NCBI GenBank assembly: GCA_002309635.1
Contig: DBXO01000011.1
Location: 67,003-131,002 of the forward strand
Direction: 5' to 3'
DNA: 64,000 bases
Source of the DNA: Ruminococcus flavefaciens
GTDB taxonomy: Bacteria > Bacillota > Clostridia > Oscillospirales > Ruminococcaceae
Shown here: piece by piece, positions 21,863 through 31,360 of the stretch
How positions within the stretch are numbered: position 1 is the first letter of the stretch
Layout of the letters: each line of letters starts with the position of its first letter
Notes under the pieces: model-generated
The model's database searches: none
What the model was told of the DNA's origin: nothing
Seen by the model: the letters and a program-made list of their open reading frames with translations, nothing else
Position numbers and translations under genes: made by a program

Positions 21863-23689
21863 TCATACGGGAAGCGTCTTGTACTTCCCGAGCAGGTACA
21901 TCTGTATTGCCTGCGCGTCGTTGTTTGAAAGGCCGTTGTTGCCTTCTACATCGGCATTCTTTGAACCCTCTTCCGTGATATGGTTCTTATCTGTTCCGTT
22001 AAGTCCGTACTTATTCGGATTTGCAAGAGCCTGCATTATAAGAACAGCGTCTCCCATATCGATCGTGCCGTCGCAATTAGCGTCTCCGTAATTGCTTTTA
22101 CTGACAGCTTCGATAGCAGAGGTAGTCAGTGTAGTTGTAGTTGTTGTAGTCGTTCCCGTTGTGGTAGTTGTTGTGGCCTTGCTGTCCTTTGTAGTTGCAG
22201 CGGTAGTCTGAGCCTGCTCTGCGTTTATTGGCTTTCCGTCGGAGGTCTTTCCGCCGTCGAGGTTGCTTCCCTCAGACTTGGCATACGAGGAATAAAACTC
22301 GTTGAGTGATATGCCGTTCTTTCCGAGAGCCACCTGATGATCGAGGCCGATATACTTTCCGCTCTTGGTCTGCCACAGAGCCTCCTCAAAGAGCTTGTAC
22401 TTGGGCTCGTTCCATGCGATAGTGGTACCGGTGCTCTGTGTGAAGCCGAGACTGTCCCAGAGTCCGCCTGTATCGCCTGAGTTTGTATTGAGGCACCAGA
22501 AGGTGTGGCTGATATGATGCTTTATCATATAGTCGCGGAGAAGGGTCATCCATTTGAGGTTATCGCCTTCCATATGGCCGCCCCACTCGCCTATGAGCTC
22601 GGGAGCTATATCCTCAGCATTTATGTAAGCCCATGTATCGTACCAGTAATCGTCAAGGAGAGTCTTCTCGGTAAAGTTCTTGTCGAACCATGTCTGCGCA
22701 TATACCGACGGGCCGTAGTCATGGGGCGAGTATACTATCTGTGAAGTACCCTGCTTGGGCTTTATGGGATATTCCCTTGCGCCGCGGAAGTTGCCTCCCC
22801 ACCATGCGCCTATATAAGGAGAATTTGTCTTTCTGTCGGGCATTCCCCAGTAGTCACCCTCCTGAGCGCCGCTCAGTGACTGCTCAACGCCCTCCACGAA
22901 GATAAGAGCATTCGGGTTTACATCAAGGATAGCCTCTGCACATCTTGTAGCCGCATAAGCCCAGTTGTTCTCGTCCTTAGAACCGTCCCACTTGGCAGCG
23001 GCTGTTCCCTCCTGACCCTTGCCGTGAGGCTCGTTCTTGAGGTCGTAGCCGAGGAGGGTATCGTCGTTCTTGTACTTCTCGGCGATCCATACCAGCGAGT
23101 CTATCCACACATCTGTGGTAACTCCAGCCTTGCCGTACCAGAGGTTATAGTTATGTCCCGAGTTGTCCGTATGGGGGCTGTGGATATCGATGAATGCCTT
23201 GATACCGTGCTCCTTGCACTTTCTCATCATGATGTCGAAGACCTGCATGCTGTCCACGGGAGTTTTTCCGTCAGCCTCGCAGAAGTCTGCATTGATCTTG
23301 TAGGCAGGATCTGCATTTGCCGAGAAACTGCTCACGGGATTGGGCTCACCTTTCATCCATGAAACGATGAGCTCGGTAGCGATAGGAAAACGTATGATGT
23401 TGATACCGCGGTCGGCTATCTCTGTGAGACAGTCGTCGGCATCGGCGCTCCACAGGTAATGCGGACAGTTTTCCGAACAGTTGAAGCCGAACCAGTTGGC
23501 TCCTGTGAGCCATACCTCGTTGCCGTTCATGTCGTAGAGCCTGCTTCCCTCCGCATGGAGCCAGTCATCATTGTTTGTGTCGACAGAATTTGCCGTCATT
23601 GTTGTCTGACTGAAGCAGGGTGCTGCTCCCGCAACAGTCAGTACCGCAGCCGTTATTGCAGCCGCAGCATTTCTTGTGAATTTTTTCAT
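21863..23689 (-). CDS. Secreted GH5 cellulase with dockerin
   Basis: A 608-residue paralogue of the downstream cellulase. Signal peptide about 1-27; GH5 domain about 40-480 with LTGANWFGFN, Glu ~220 in LKNEPHG and Glu ~367 in LIGEWGG; a short threonine linker (about 510-530); and a dockerin (about 535-605) with YGDANCDGTIDMGDAVLIMQ and ADVEGNNGLSNNDAQAIQMY. It lacks the Ig-like module. The catalytic domains share long identical stretches, so this is a tandem duplication with later module change. The SD is GAGAGGGGAAAAG. A promoter with a palindrome lies upstream; the second gene may be co-transcribed since only 132 bases separate them and I see no terminator between. Confidence 0.92.
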   Translation of the reverse strand: MKKFTRNAAAAITAAVLTVAGAAPCFSQTTMTANSVDTNNDDWLHAEGSRLYDMNGNEVWLTGANWFGFNCSENCPHYLWSADADDCLTEIADRGINIIRFPIATELIVSWMKGEPNPVSSFSANADPAYKINADFCEADGKTPVDSMQVFDIMMRKCKEHGIKAFIDIHSPHTDNSGHNYNLWYGKAGVTTDVWIDSLVWIAEKYKNDDTLLGYDLKNEPHGKGQEGTAAAKWDGSKDENNWAYAATRCAEAILDVNPNALIFVEGVEQSLSGAQEGDYWGMPDRKTNSPYIGAWWGGNFRGAREYPIKPKQGTSQIVYSPHDYGPSVYAQTWFDKNFTEKTLLDDYWYDTWAYINAEDIAPELIGEWGGHMEGDNLKWMTLLRDYMIKHHISHTFWCLNTNSGDTGGLWDSLGFTQSTGTTIAWNEPKYKLFEEALWQTKSGKYIGLDHQVALGKNGISLNEFYSSYAKSEGSNLDGGKTSDGKPINAEQAQTTAATTKDSKATTTTTTGTTTTTTTTLTTSAIEAVSKSNYGDANCDGTIDMGDAVLIMQALANPNKYGLNGTDKNHITEEGSKNADVEGNNGLSNNDAQAIQMYLLGKYKTLPV

Positions 23690-23708
23690 TTTTCTTTTCC
23701 CCTCTCAT

Positions 23709-23757
23709 AGTGCACATATAAAGCGCACTTATAGTTGAGTATATTGTAACATTTCAA
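23709..23757 (-). promoter_or_regulatory. GH5 promoter and palindrome
   Basis: Minus-strand TTGAAA (23757-23752), 18 bases, TATAAG (23733-23728). A palindrome AGTGCAC/GCGCACT (23709-23715 with 23723-23729, one mismatch) abuts the -10 box and could be an operator for carbohydrate control. Confidence 0.5.
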
Positions 23758-23852
23758 CGATGAAATGTCAAGTGCTTTTGCGCGATTTACAAGGATTTAT
23801 GCATTAAAGATCATGTTCTTCCATTTATGGTTAAAATCGCAAACCTTAGCCG

Positions 23853-25814
23853 TCAGCTGCCCTGAAGCTCCTTTATCTTGTCGCGCAGATATGCGGCATG
23901 TTCAAATTCAAGCAGCTTTGCGGCGTTCTTCATTTCCACGGTGAGCTTGTCTATCATGCGCTGCTTTTCCGCAGCGGAAAGCTTCTTCTTTTTTGTCTTC
24001 TCCTCCACCTTTGTCTTTGAAGTTATCTCAAGCACATCGCGGACGTCCTTGATTATGGTTTTCGGCACGATGCCGTGCTCCTCGTTGAAGGCTATCTGCA
24101 ATGAGCGGCGGCGCTCGGTCTCTGTTATCGCTCTTTCCATAGAGCCGGTCACGCTGTCGGCGTACATTATCACCTGACCATTTGCATTTCTCGCAGCTCG
24201 TCCTATGGTCTGTATCAGTGAGGTCTCGCTTCTCAGGAATCCCTCCTTGTCTGCGTCAAGGATAGCGATAAGGCTGACCTCGGGTATATCAAGGCCCTCA
24301 CGGAGGAGGTTGATACCCACAAGAACATCAAATACGCCCTCGCGGAGGTCCCTGATTATCTCCATACGCTCGATAGTGTCGATATCATGGTGAAGATAGC
24401 GCACCTTTACGCCCAGCTTTTCATAGTAGGAAGTGAGGTCCTCCGCCATTTTCTTGGTGAGAGTAGTCACAAGCACTCGCTCATGCCGCTGAACGCGCTC
24501 GTTTATCTCGGAAAGCAGGTCGTCCACCTGTCCCTGTGTGGGCTTCACGATTATTTCCGGGTCAACAAGTCCCGTGGGACGTATCACCTGCTCCACTATG
24601 GTATCGGTCTTTTCGCGCTCTATCTGTCCCGGAGTTGCGCTGACGTATATAGCCTGATGTATATGGGCGTTGAACTCGTCGAAGTTCAGCGGACGGTTGT
24701 CCATAGCGCTCGGAAGTCTGAAGCCGTAGTCCACAAGGGTGGTCTTCCTTGCGCGGTCTCCCGCATACATAGCCCTTACCTGCGGCAGGGTAACATGGCT
24801 CTCGTCCACGATGAGGAGGAAATCCTCAGGGAAATGGTCCATGAGAGTCAGGGGCGTACTGCCCGCAGGACGTCCCGCAAGAACGCGGGAATAGTTCTCG
24901 ACGCCGCTGCAATAGCCCACCTCTTTCAGCATTTCCATGTCGTAGTGGGTCCTCTGCTCGATACGCTGAGCTTCTATGAGCTTGTTGTTCTGCTGAAAGT
25001 AGTCGATGCGCTCTGCAAGCTCGCGGTCTATCTCCCTGAGAGCCGATTCAAGCTTGTCGTCTCCCACAACATAGTGAGAGGCAGGAAATATCGCCGCATG
25101 GGATACTACAGCCTTTATCTCTCCCGTGATAACGTTTATCTCAGATATGCGGTCTATCTCGTCGCCGAAATATTCAACTCTTACTGCCGTATCCGTTGAC
25201 ATTGCGGGGAATATCTCCACAACATCTCCCCTGACGCGGAACCTGTTACGCTCAAAAGCGATATCGTTGCGCTCGTAGCGTATTTTTACAAGCTCTGCGA
25301 TAAGCTGGTCACGGGGCTTTTCCGCCCCCTGACGTATGGAAACGCACATGGAACGGTACTCCTCAGGGCTTCCGAGGGAGTAAATGCATGAAACACTGGC
25401 AACGATGATAACGTCGCGGCGCTCAGCAAGAGCCGTGGTGGCAGAATGGCGGAGCTTGTCTATCTCGTCGTTTATTGAGGAGTCCTTTTCGATATAGCTG
25501 TCTGTGCTTGGCACGTAGGCTTCGGGCTGATAGTAGTCGTAGTAGGATACGAAATACTCTACCGCATTTTCGGGGAAGAACTCGCGGAACTCCGAACAGA
25601 GCTGCGCCGCAAGTATCTTATTGTGGGCGAGTACGAGAGTGGGCTTGTTAACACGGGCAATGACGTTTGCCATGGTAAATGTCTTGCCCGAGCCCGTAAC
25701 ACCAAGGAGTATCTGCTCCTTTCTGCCTGACTGTATGCCGCTTACCAGCTTGTCTATAGCCTGCGGCTGGTCGCCTGCGGGAGCGTATTCTGAGCATAGC
25801 TTGAAGTGATCCAT
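23853..25814 (-). CDS. uvrB: Excinuclease ABC subunit B
   Basis: A 653-residue nucleotide excision repair helicase-like ATPase that verifies damage handed over by UvrA. Walker [16 protein letters not shown] (about 40-54), the beta-hairpin region [15 protein letters not shown], Walker B LLIVDESH, motif [11 protein letters not shown], and a C-terminal UVR motif ([18 protein letters not shown]) that contacts UvrC. Length and domain order are standard. The ATG at 25814 has GAGAAAGGCGG upstream. It follows carB after 70 bases that contain a hairpin, so it is probably a separate unit; uvrA is not in the window. Confidence 0.97.
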   Translation of the reverse strand: MDHFKLCSEYAPAGDQPQAIDKLVSGIQSGRKEQILLGVTGSGKTFTMANVIARVNKPTLVLAHNKILAAQLCSEFREFFPENAVEYFVSYYDYYQPEAYVPSTDSYIEKDSSINDEIDKLRHSATTALAERRDVIIVASVSCIYSLGSPEEYRSMCVSIRQGAEKPRDQLIAELVKIRYERNDIAFERNRFRVRGDVVEIFPAMSTDTAVRVEYFGDEIDRISEINVITGEIKAVVSHAAIFPASHYVVGDDKLESALREIDRELAERIDYFQQNNKLIEAQRIEQRTHYDMEMLKEVGYCSGVENYSRVLAGRPAGSTPLTLMDHFPEDFLLIVDESHVTLPQVRAMYAGDRARKTTLVDYGFRLPSAMDNRPLNFDEFNAHIHQAIYVSATPGQIEREKTDTIVEQVIRPTGLVDPEIIVKPTQGQVDDLLSEINERVQRHERVLVTTLTKKMAEDLTSYYEKLGVKVRYLHHDIDTIERMEIIRDLREGVFDVLVGINLLREGLDIPEVSLIAILDADKEGFLRSETSLIQTIGRAARNANGQVIMYADSVTGSMERAITETERRRSLQIAFNEEHGIVPKTIIKDVRDVLEITSKTKVEEKTKKKKLSAAEKQRMIDKLTVEMKNAAKLLEFEHAAYLRDKIKELQGS

Positions 25815-25857
25815 AATACCGCCTTTCTCAGTTGAGATTTATTTATAAATACAACAC

Positions 25858-25876
25858 GGGCGGCGAAACGCCGCCC
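25858..25876. terminator. Hairpin after carB
   Basis: GGGCGGCG and CGCCGCCC with an AAA loop, nine bases after the carB stop on the minus strand. The stem is strong but followed by GTGTTG rather than a T-run, so termination may be partial. Confidence 0.5.
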
Positions 25877-25884
25877 CTGCAGGT

Positions 25885-28800
25885 TTATATCTTGGTTATA
25901 TCAACTAATTCCACATCATTGATGGTTCTGCCAGATTCGAGCACCTTTACCAGCGATTTCGCCGTATCTACAGCAGTAAGGCTGCAAATAGAGCGCTCTA
26001 TGGACTTTCTCCTCATCTTGACGCTGTCGCGCTCGGGAAGTCTTCCCTTCGCGGAAGTGGAGATAACATAGTGTATCTTGCCGCTGTCAAGAAGAGTTTC
26101 AACATTTGGCGTACCGTCGGATATCTTGCGGACAAGATTTGCCGCAATCATGTTCCTGTGAAGAACGCTCTGGGTACCCGAGGTAGCATAAAGCTCAAAG
26201 CCCATCTGCTCGAATTTGTCTGCAATGGGAAGTATCTCCCTCTTGTCGCTGTCGCGGACGGATATGAGGACTCCGCCCTCCCTCTTAAGGTCGAAGCCTG
26301 CGGCAATAAGTCCCTTGAGGAGCGCGTCCTCCAGGTTCCTGCCGATACCGAGGCACTCGCCTGTGGACTTCATTTCAGGTCCCAGCATGGTATCAACGTC
26401 TGTAAGCTTCTCGAATGAGAATACAGGGACCTTGACAGCAACATAGTCGCCTGCCGGATAAAGTCCGCTCTCATAGCCCATATCCCTGAGCTTGGCGCCG
26501 AACATTATCTTTGTGGCGATATCCACCATAGGTATGCCCGTTACCTTGCTGATATAAGGAACAGTTCTTGAAGAACGGGGATTTACCTCGATAACGAATA
26601 CCTCATGATTGTATACGACATACTGTATATTCACAAGTCCGATAACATTGAGCTCCTTTGCGAGGAGTCTTGTGTACTCAACGATTATGCGCTTGATACG
26701 GTCGGAAAGGTGCTGTGCGGGGTAGATAGAGATAGAGTCGCCCGAGTGAACGCCTGCACGCTCGATATGCTCCATGATTCCGGGGATAAGGAAGTCCTCG
26801 CCGTCGCAGATAGCGTCTACTTCGACCTCTGTACCCATCATGTACTTGTCGATAAGAACGGGGTTCTCTATATTATGGCTCATGATGATGCCCATATACT
26901 CATTTACGTCTGCGTCGGAGTGTGCAATTATCATGTTCTGTCCGCCGAGAACATATGACGGACGGAGAAGCACGGGATAGCCAAGGTCGTTGGCAGCTAC
27001 AAGAGCTTCCTCGGTATTCATTACAGTATGTCCCGCAGGACGGGGTATGCCGCACTTTTCAAGGACCTCGTCAAAGCGCTCTCTGTCCTCGGCAGCGTCT
27101 ATCATGTCAGCGGAGGTTCCGAGTATGCGAACACCCATATCAGACAGATAGCGTGTAAGCTTGATAGCAGTCTGACCGCCGAACTGTACAACAACGCCGT
27201 AGGGCTGCTCTGTTTCTATTATAGACTGAACGTCTTCCTTTGTGAGGGGGTCGAAGTACAGACGGTCGCCTGTATCGAAATCGGTTGAAACGGTCTCGGG
27301 GTTGTTGTTGCAGATAACAGCCTCGTAGCCAAGCTCCTTAAGCGTCCATACACAGTGTACTGAGCAGTAGTCGAACTCTATGCCCTGTCCGATACGGATA
27401 GGACCCGAACCGAATACGATGACCTTCTTTTTGCCCTTGTCTGTGCGCTCGATGAACTGCTTTGCCTCGTTCTCCTCGTCGAATGTGGAGTAGAAGTAAG
27501 GGGTCTCAGCCTTGAACTCGCCTGCGCAGGTATCGACCATCTTGTACACGGCGCTCCTGTGCTTGGGGCACTTCTGTCCCGATATGCGCTCGATAGTGCT
27601 GTCAAGGTAGCCGTACTGCTTTGCGATATCGTACTTTTCCTCTGTGAGTTCGCCTTCTGCCAGCCATTTTTCAAGCTCAACAAGGTTGAGTAGCTTGTAC
27701 AGGAACCAGTTGTCTATCATGGTTATCTCGTGTATCTCCTCGGGAGTTATACCGCGTTTGAGAGCTTCAAATACGCAGAAGGAGCGCTCGTCGTCGATAA
27801 CGTGGAGCTTCTCGCGTATCTCCTCAGTGGAGAGCTTTGCAAGCTTTTTCAGGTTCATGGAGTCCATGCCAAGCTCTATGGAGCGGACTGCCTTCATCAT
27901 AGCCTGCTCGAAGCTGGTACCTATGGCCATGACCTCACCGGTAGCCTTCATCTGAGTGCCGAGGGTGCGCTTTGCGTATACGAACTTATCAAATGCCCAT
28001 TTCGGGAACTTTATTACCACATAGTCAAGTGCAGGCTCAAAGCAGGCATAGGTCTTGCCTGTTACCTGATTGATTATCTCGTCGAGAGTATAGCCGATGG
28101 CTATCTTTGCGGCAGTCTTTGCGATAGGATAGCCCGTAGCCTTTGAAGCAAGTGCGGAAGAACGTGAAACTCTGGGGTTTACCTCGATAACTGCATACTT
28201 GAAGCTTGTGGGGTGAAGTGCGAACTGGCAGTTGCAGCCGCCTTCGACCTTCAGCTCCTTGATGATATTGATAGCCGCTGTACGGAGCATCTGATACTCC
28301 CTGTCGCTGAGAGTAACGGCAGGCGCAATAACGATGCTGTCGCCTGTATGAACGCCTACAGGGTCGAAGTTCTCCATAGAGCACACTGTGATAACGTTGC
28401 CCTTTGCGTCACGGATAACTTCAAATTCTATCTCCTTCCAGCCGCTTATGCACTTTTCAACAAGTATCTGAGTGATAGGCGAAAGACGGAGACCGTTCGT
28501 TGCGATGTCGCGGAGCTCCGCTTCATTCTGGGCGATACCGCCGCCTGTTCCGCCAAGCGTGAATGCGGGACGGACTATAACGGGATAATGTATCACCTGT
28601 GCGAAGTCTACCGCGTCCTCAACGTTCTCAACTACCTTTGAGGGGATAACGGGCTCGCCTATCTTTTCCATAGTATCCTTGAAAGCCTGTCTGTCCTCTG
28701 CCTTGTGGATAGTCTCGGGATCTGCACCGAGGAGCTTTACATTGTGGCTTTCCAGGAAGCCTTCCTCCGCAAGCTGCATTGACAGGGTAAGTCCTGTCTG

Positions 28801-29076
28801 TCCGCCGAGGGTTGACAGCAGGCTGTCAGGCTTTTCCATTTCTATTATCCTCTTGACAACGTCAAGTGTAAGGGGTTCGATGTAGACCTTGTCAGCCATT
28901 GCCTTGTCGGTCATGATCGTGGCAGGGTTTGAGTTCACCAGGACTACTTCAAGCCCCTCCTGCTTTAATGCACGGCAGGCCTGAGTGCCTGCGTAGTCAA
29001 ATTCGGCTGCCTGTCCGATAACTATAGGGCCCGAGCCGATAACGAGTACTTTCTTTATATCACTTCTGAGTGGCAT
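25885..29076 (-). CDS. carB: Carbamoyl phosphate synthase large subunit
   Basis: A 1063-residue synthase subunit, ending the pyrimidine operon. Two ATP-grasp halves are visible: the first starts KVLVIGSGPIVIGQAAEFDY, the second KVIVFGSGPIRIGQGIEFDY; an MGS-like allosteric domain (about 930-1060) ends the protein. The first half makes carboxyphosphate and carbamate, the second phosphorylates it to carbamoyl phosphate. The ATG at 29076 has GGAGG nine bases upstream; a TTG at 29091 merely precedes the SD. It follows carA after a structured 84-base spacer. Confidence 0.97.
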   Translation of the reverse strand: MPLRSDIKKVLVIGSGPIVIGQAAEFDYAGTQACRALKQEGLEVVLVNSNPATIMTDKAMADKVYIEPLTLDVVKRIIEMEKPDSLLSTLGGQTGLTLSMQLAEEGFLESHNVKLLGADPETIHKAEDRQAFKDTMEKIGEPVIPSKVVENVEDAVDFAQVIHYPVIVRPAFTLGGTGGGIAQNEAELRDIATNGLRLSPITQILVEKCISGWKEIEFEVIRDAKGNVITVCSMENFDPVGVHTGDSIVIAPAVTLSDREYQMLRTAAINIIKELKVEGGCNCQFALHPTSFKYAVIEVNPRVSRSSALASKATGYPIAKTAAKIAIGYTLDEIINQVTGKTYACFEPALDYVVIKFPKWAFDKFVYAKRTLGTQMKATGEVMAIGTSFEQAMMKAVRSIELGMDSMNLKKLAKLSTEEIREKLHVIDDERSFCVFEALKRGITPEEIHEITMIDNWFLYKLLNLVELEKWLAEGELTEEKYDIAKQYGYLDSTIERISGQKCPKHRSAVYKMVDTCAGEFKAETPYFYSTFDEENEAKQFIERTDKGKKKVIVFGSGPIRIGQGIEFDYCSVHCVWTLKELGYEAVICNNNPETVSTDFDTGDRLYFDPLTKEDVQSIIETEQPYGVVVQFGGQTAIKLTRYLSDMGVRILGTSADMIDAAEDRERFDEVLEKCGIPRPAGHTVMNTEEALVAANDLGYPVLLRPSYVLGGQNMIIAHSDADVNEYMGIIMSHNIENPVLIDKYMMGTEVEVDAICDGEDFLIPGIMEHIERAGVHSGDSISIYPAQHLSDRIKRIIVEYTRLLAKELNVIGLVNIQYVVYNHEVFVIEVNPRSSRTVPYISKVTGIPMVDIATKIMFGAKLRDMGYESGLYPAGDYVAVKVPVFSFEKLTDVDTMLGPEMKSTGECLGIGRNLEDALLKGLIAAGFDLKREGGVLISVRDSDKREILPIADKFEQMGFELYATSGTQSVLHRNMIAANLVRKISDGTPNVETLLDSGKIHYVISTSAKGRLPERDSVKMRRKSIERSICSLTAVDTAKSLVKVLESGRTINDVELVDITKI

Positions 29077-29101
29077 ACTATTTACCTCCAAATTAATTCA
29101 T

Positions 29102-29185
29102 AATGCATAATCGTGGTGTCCGCTTTGCGGACAGATTTCAAATCATATCAGCAAAGCTGATACAAATAATCATGGATTATGCATT
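29102..29185. repeat. Three-stem palindromic element between carA and carB
   Basis: AATGCATAATC (29102-29112) and GATTATGCATT (29175-29185) are perfectly complementary and enclose two further perfect hairpins: GTCCGC-TTT-GCGGAC (29118-29132) and TATCAGC-AAA-GCTGATA (29146-29162). The whole folds as a three-way junction. The right arm contains the last two codons and the stop of carA. Confidence 0.8.
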
Positions 29186-30277
29186 CTGCATTGTTTTAAC
29201 GAATTCGTCAAACAGATACGATGTATCCAGCGGACCGCCGTGTGCTTCGGGGTGGAACTGGACCGTTCTTGCGTTGACTGAGGTATAGCGTATGCCCTCG
29301 CAGGTCTTGTCGTTTGCGTTTATATGAGATACACGGCCTACAGACGGGTCTATGCTGTCACCTACTACTGCATAGCCGTGATTCTGACTGGTAACGTAGG
29401 TGAGGCCGCTCTCCAGGTCGATAACAGGCTGGTTTGCGCCGCGGTGACCGTATTTCAGCTTCTCGGTCTTTCCGCCGTTGGCAAGCGCCATGAGCTGATG
29501 TCCGAGGCATATGCCGAATATCGGTATGCCAAGCTTCTGTATCTCCCTGATATTTCCGATTATTTCAACATTTTCCGCAGGGTCTCCGGGGCCGTTGGAG
29601 AACATGATGCCGTCGGGAGCAAGCTCCTTTATCTCTCCGGCAGTGGTATAGGCGGGAACTACAACGACCTCGCAGCCGCGCTTTAAAAGCTCCTGTCTGA
29701 TATTGCGCTTGTATCCGAAATCGAAGAGTGCTACGCGGAGCTTCTTTTCACCGGGCTCATATGTGCGGGTCTCAGTGTTGGTAACTGCCTTTACCGCGTC
29801 CTTTACAGTGAATGCGCGTACCTTTTCGAGGAGCTCGTCCCTCTTTGCGTAAACGTCCTCGGTGGTGATAACTCCGTTCATTACGCCCACCTCACGGATA
29901 GTACGTGTAAGGCGGCGTGTGTCGATATTGTTGATACCGACGATGTTGTGCTCCTTCAGGAAATCATTGATATTGCCCTCGCTGCGGAAGTTTGAAGGCG
30001 AATTGCACCACTCGCGGACTATATAACCGTTCACGTATGACCTTGCCGACTCATTGTCCTCTGAGTTCACGCCGTAATTTCCGATAAGCGGAAAGGTCTG
30101 CGTAACTATCTGTCCGTAGTAGCTCGGGTCGGTGAGAGTTTCCTGGTATCCTGTAACTCCCGTAGTGAATACGACTTCACCTATTACCGTGCCCTTTGCA
30201 CCGAAGCTCCTGCCCTCGAACACCTGTCCGTCGGCAAGCATAAGATAGGCTTTTTCACCCATGTTGAATAATGACAT
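29177..30277 (-). CDS. carA: Carbamoyl phosphate synthase small (glutaminase) subunit
   Basis: A 366-residue amidotransferase subunit. The N-terminal CPSase_sm domain (about 8-140; GEVVFTTGVTGYQETLTDPS) is followed by a class I glutaminase domain (about 185-360) with nucleophile Cys in FGICLGHQLM and the His/Glu pair in VQFHPEAHGG. It delivers ammonia to CarB. AGGAGG lies upstream of the ATG. The stop codon lies in the arm of the palindromic element that separates it from carB, which implies that the element was inserted at or near the gene end. Confidence 0.96.
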   Translation of the reverse strand: MSLFNMGEKAYLMLADGQVFEGRSFGAKGTVIGEVVFTTGVTGYQETLTDPSYYGQIVTQTFPLIGNYGVNSEDNESARSYVNGYIVREWCNSPSNFRSEGNINDFLKEHNIVGINNIDTRRLTRTIREVGVMNGVITTEDVYAKRDELLEKVRAFTVKDAVKAVTNTETRTYEPGEKKLRVALFDFGYKRNIRQELLKRGCEVVVVPAYTTAGEIKELAPDGIMFSNGPGDPAENVEIIGNIREIQKLGIPIFGICLGHQLMALANGGKTEKLKYGHRGANQPVIDLESGLTYVTSQNHGYAVVGDSIDPSVGRVSHINANDKTCEGIRYTSVNARTVQFHPEAHGGPLDTSYLFDEFVKTMQNA

Positions 30278-30388
30278 TGTATAATTCCTCCTTCTATTCC
30301 TGTAGAGGTCGTATTATTGGTGTTTTTTGCTCTGTTCCACGCCATTGTGGAGAGAGCGTTTCAATGTTTGATTATATTTTCAGCGGCG

Positions 30389-30408
30389 GGACGCCTGGAT
30401 CGGCGTCC
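30389..30408. promoter_or_regulatory. Intra-operon hairpin between pyrF and carA
   Basis: GGACGCC (30389-30395) and GGCGTCC (30402-30408) form a compact stem just after the pyrF stop on the minus strand. No T-run follows, so it may affect mRNA stability rather than end transcription. Confidence 0.45.
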
Positions 30409-30416
30409 TCTAATGC

Positions 30417-31343
30417 TCACTTCAGGTTGATATACCGGCAGATATCCTCTCTCATACGGATAACTTCGCGGCGTGCTGCCTTTGCGAAATCCCGCTCGTC
30501 GCAGTTTTCTTTCTTATATGCACACATTACCGCACGTGAGGAGTTTACGATAGCTCCGAGACCGTTCTCGTCGAAACCGCCCTTCAGCCCCTCTGCTCCG
30601 CCGCCCTGTGCGCCGTATCCCGGTACAAGGAACATGGTGTGAGGAAGTCTCTTTCTCAGCTCTGTAAGCATTTCGGGGTAGGTAGCTCCCACAACTGCGC
30701 CCACTGCGGAGTAGCCGTACTTTCCGCGGGTATCCCCGCCCCACTTCTCGCACATGTCACCCATGCACTCGTATATTGTCCTGCCGTCTGCAAGCTTCAT
30801 ATCCTGAAGCTCTCCCGACGAGGGGTTGGATGTCTTCACAAGCACGAAAATGCCTTTGTCGCGTTCCTTGCAGACCTTCATGAGCGGTTCTATACCGTCT
30901 GTGCCGAGGTAGCCGTTAACTGTGAGTGCGTCTGCTCCGAATGGCTCTATATCGCTGTCTCCTACCTTTACTGTGCCGAGATGAGCGTTGGTGTAGGCCT
31001 CCATTGTAGCTCCGATATCGTTTCGCTTTGCATCGGTCATAACGAACATGCCGTTGAGCTTTGCATAGCGTATTGTCTTTTCAAGCGTCCTTATACCGTA
31101 GTGACCGTACATCTCGTAATATGCAGCCTGCGGCTTGATAGCAGGGACGATATCGTGTATCTCGTCGATTATCGCCTGATTGAAGTCAAATATAGCCTTT
31201 GCTGCTGCCTTGAGGGTCCAGCCGTCGCTGTCAAGATAACGGCGCTGTATAAAATCGGGAACGTACTCCAGCTTCGGGTCAAGTCCCACCACCGTAGGAT
31301 TCTTAAGGTCGATTATCTTTTCAATAAGTCTGTCAAATGACAT
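30417..31343 (-). CDS. pyrF: Orotidine 5'-phosphate decarboxylase, type 2
   Basis: A 308-residue decarboxylase that converts OMP to UMP. The catalytic motif is VMTDAKRNDIGATMEAYT, with Lys/Asp pairs typical of the family; VGLDPKLEYVPDF at the N-terminus and FLVPGYGAQGG near the phosphate-binding loop mark the longer type 2 (mycobacterial-like) class. AGGAGGAAAAGA precedes the ATG. It lies 17 bases after pyrC in the operon and before carA. pyrB, pyrD and pyrE are not in this cluster. Confidence 0.95.
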   Translation of the reverse strand: MSFDRLIEKIIDLKNPTVVGLDPKLEYVPDFIQRRYLDSDGWTLKAAAKAIFDFNQAIIDEIHDIVPAIKPQAAYYEMYGHYGIRTLEKTIRYAKLNGMFVMTDAKRNDIGATMEAYTNAHLGTVKVGDSDIEPFGADALTVNGYLGTDGIEPLMKVCKERDKGIFVLVKTSNPSSGELQDMKLADGRTIYECMGDMCEKWGGDTRGKYGYSAVGAVVGATYPEMLTELRKRLPHTMFLVPGYGAQGGGAEGLKGGFDENGLGAIVNSSRAVMCAYKKENCDERDFAKAARREVIRMREDICRYINLK

Positions 31344-31360
31344 TTCTTTTCCTCCTTATA

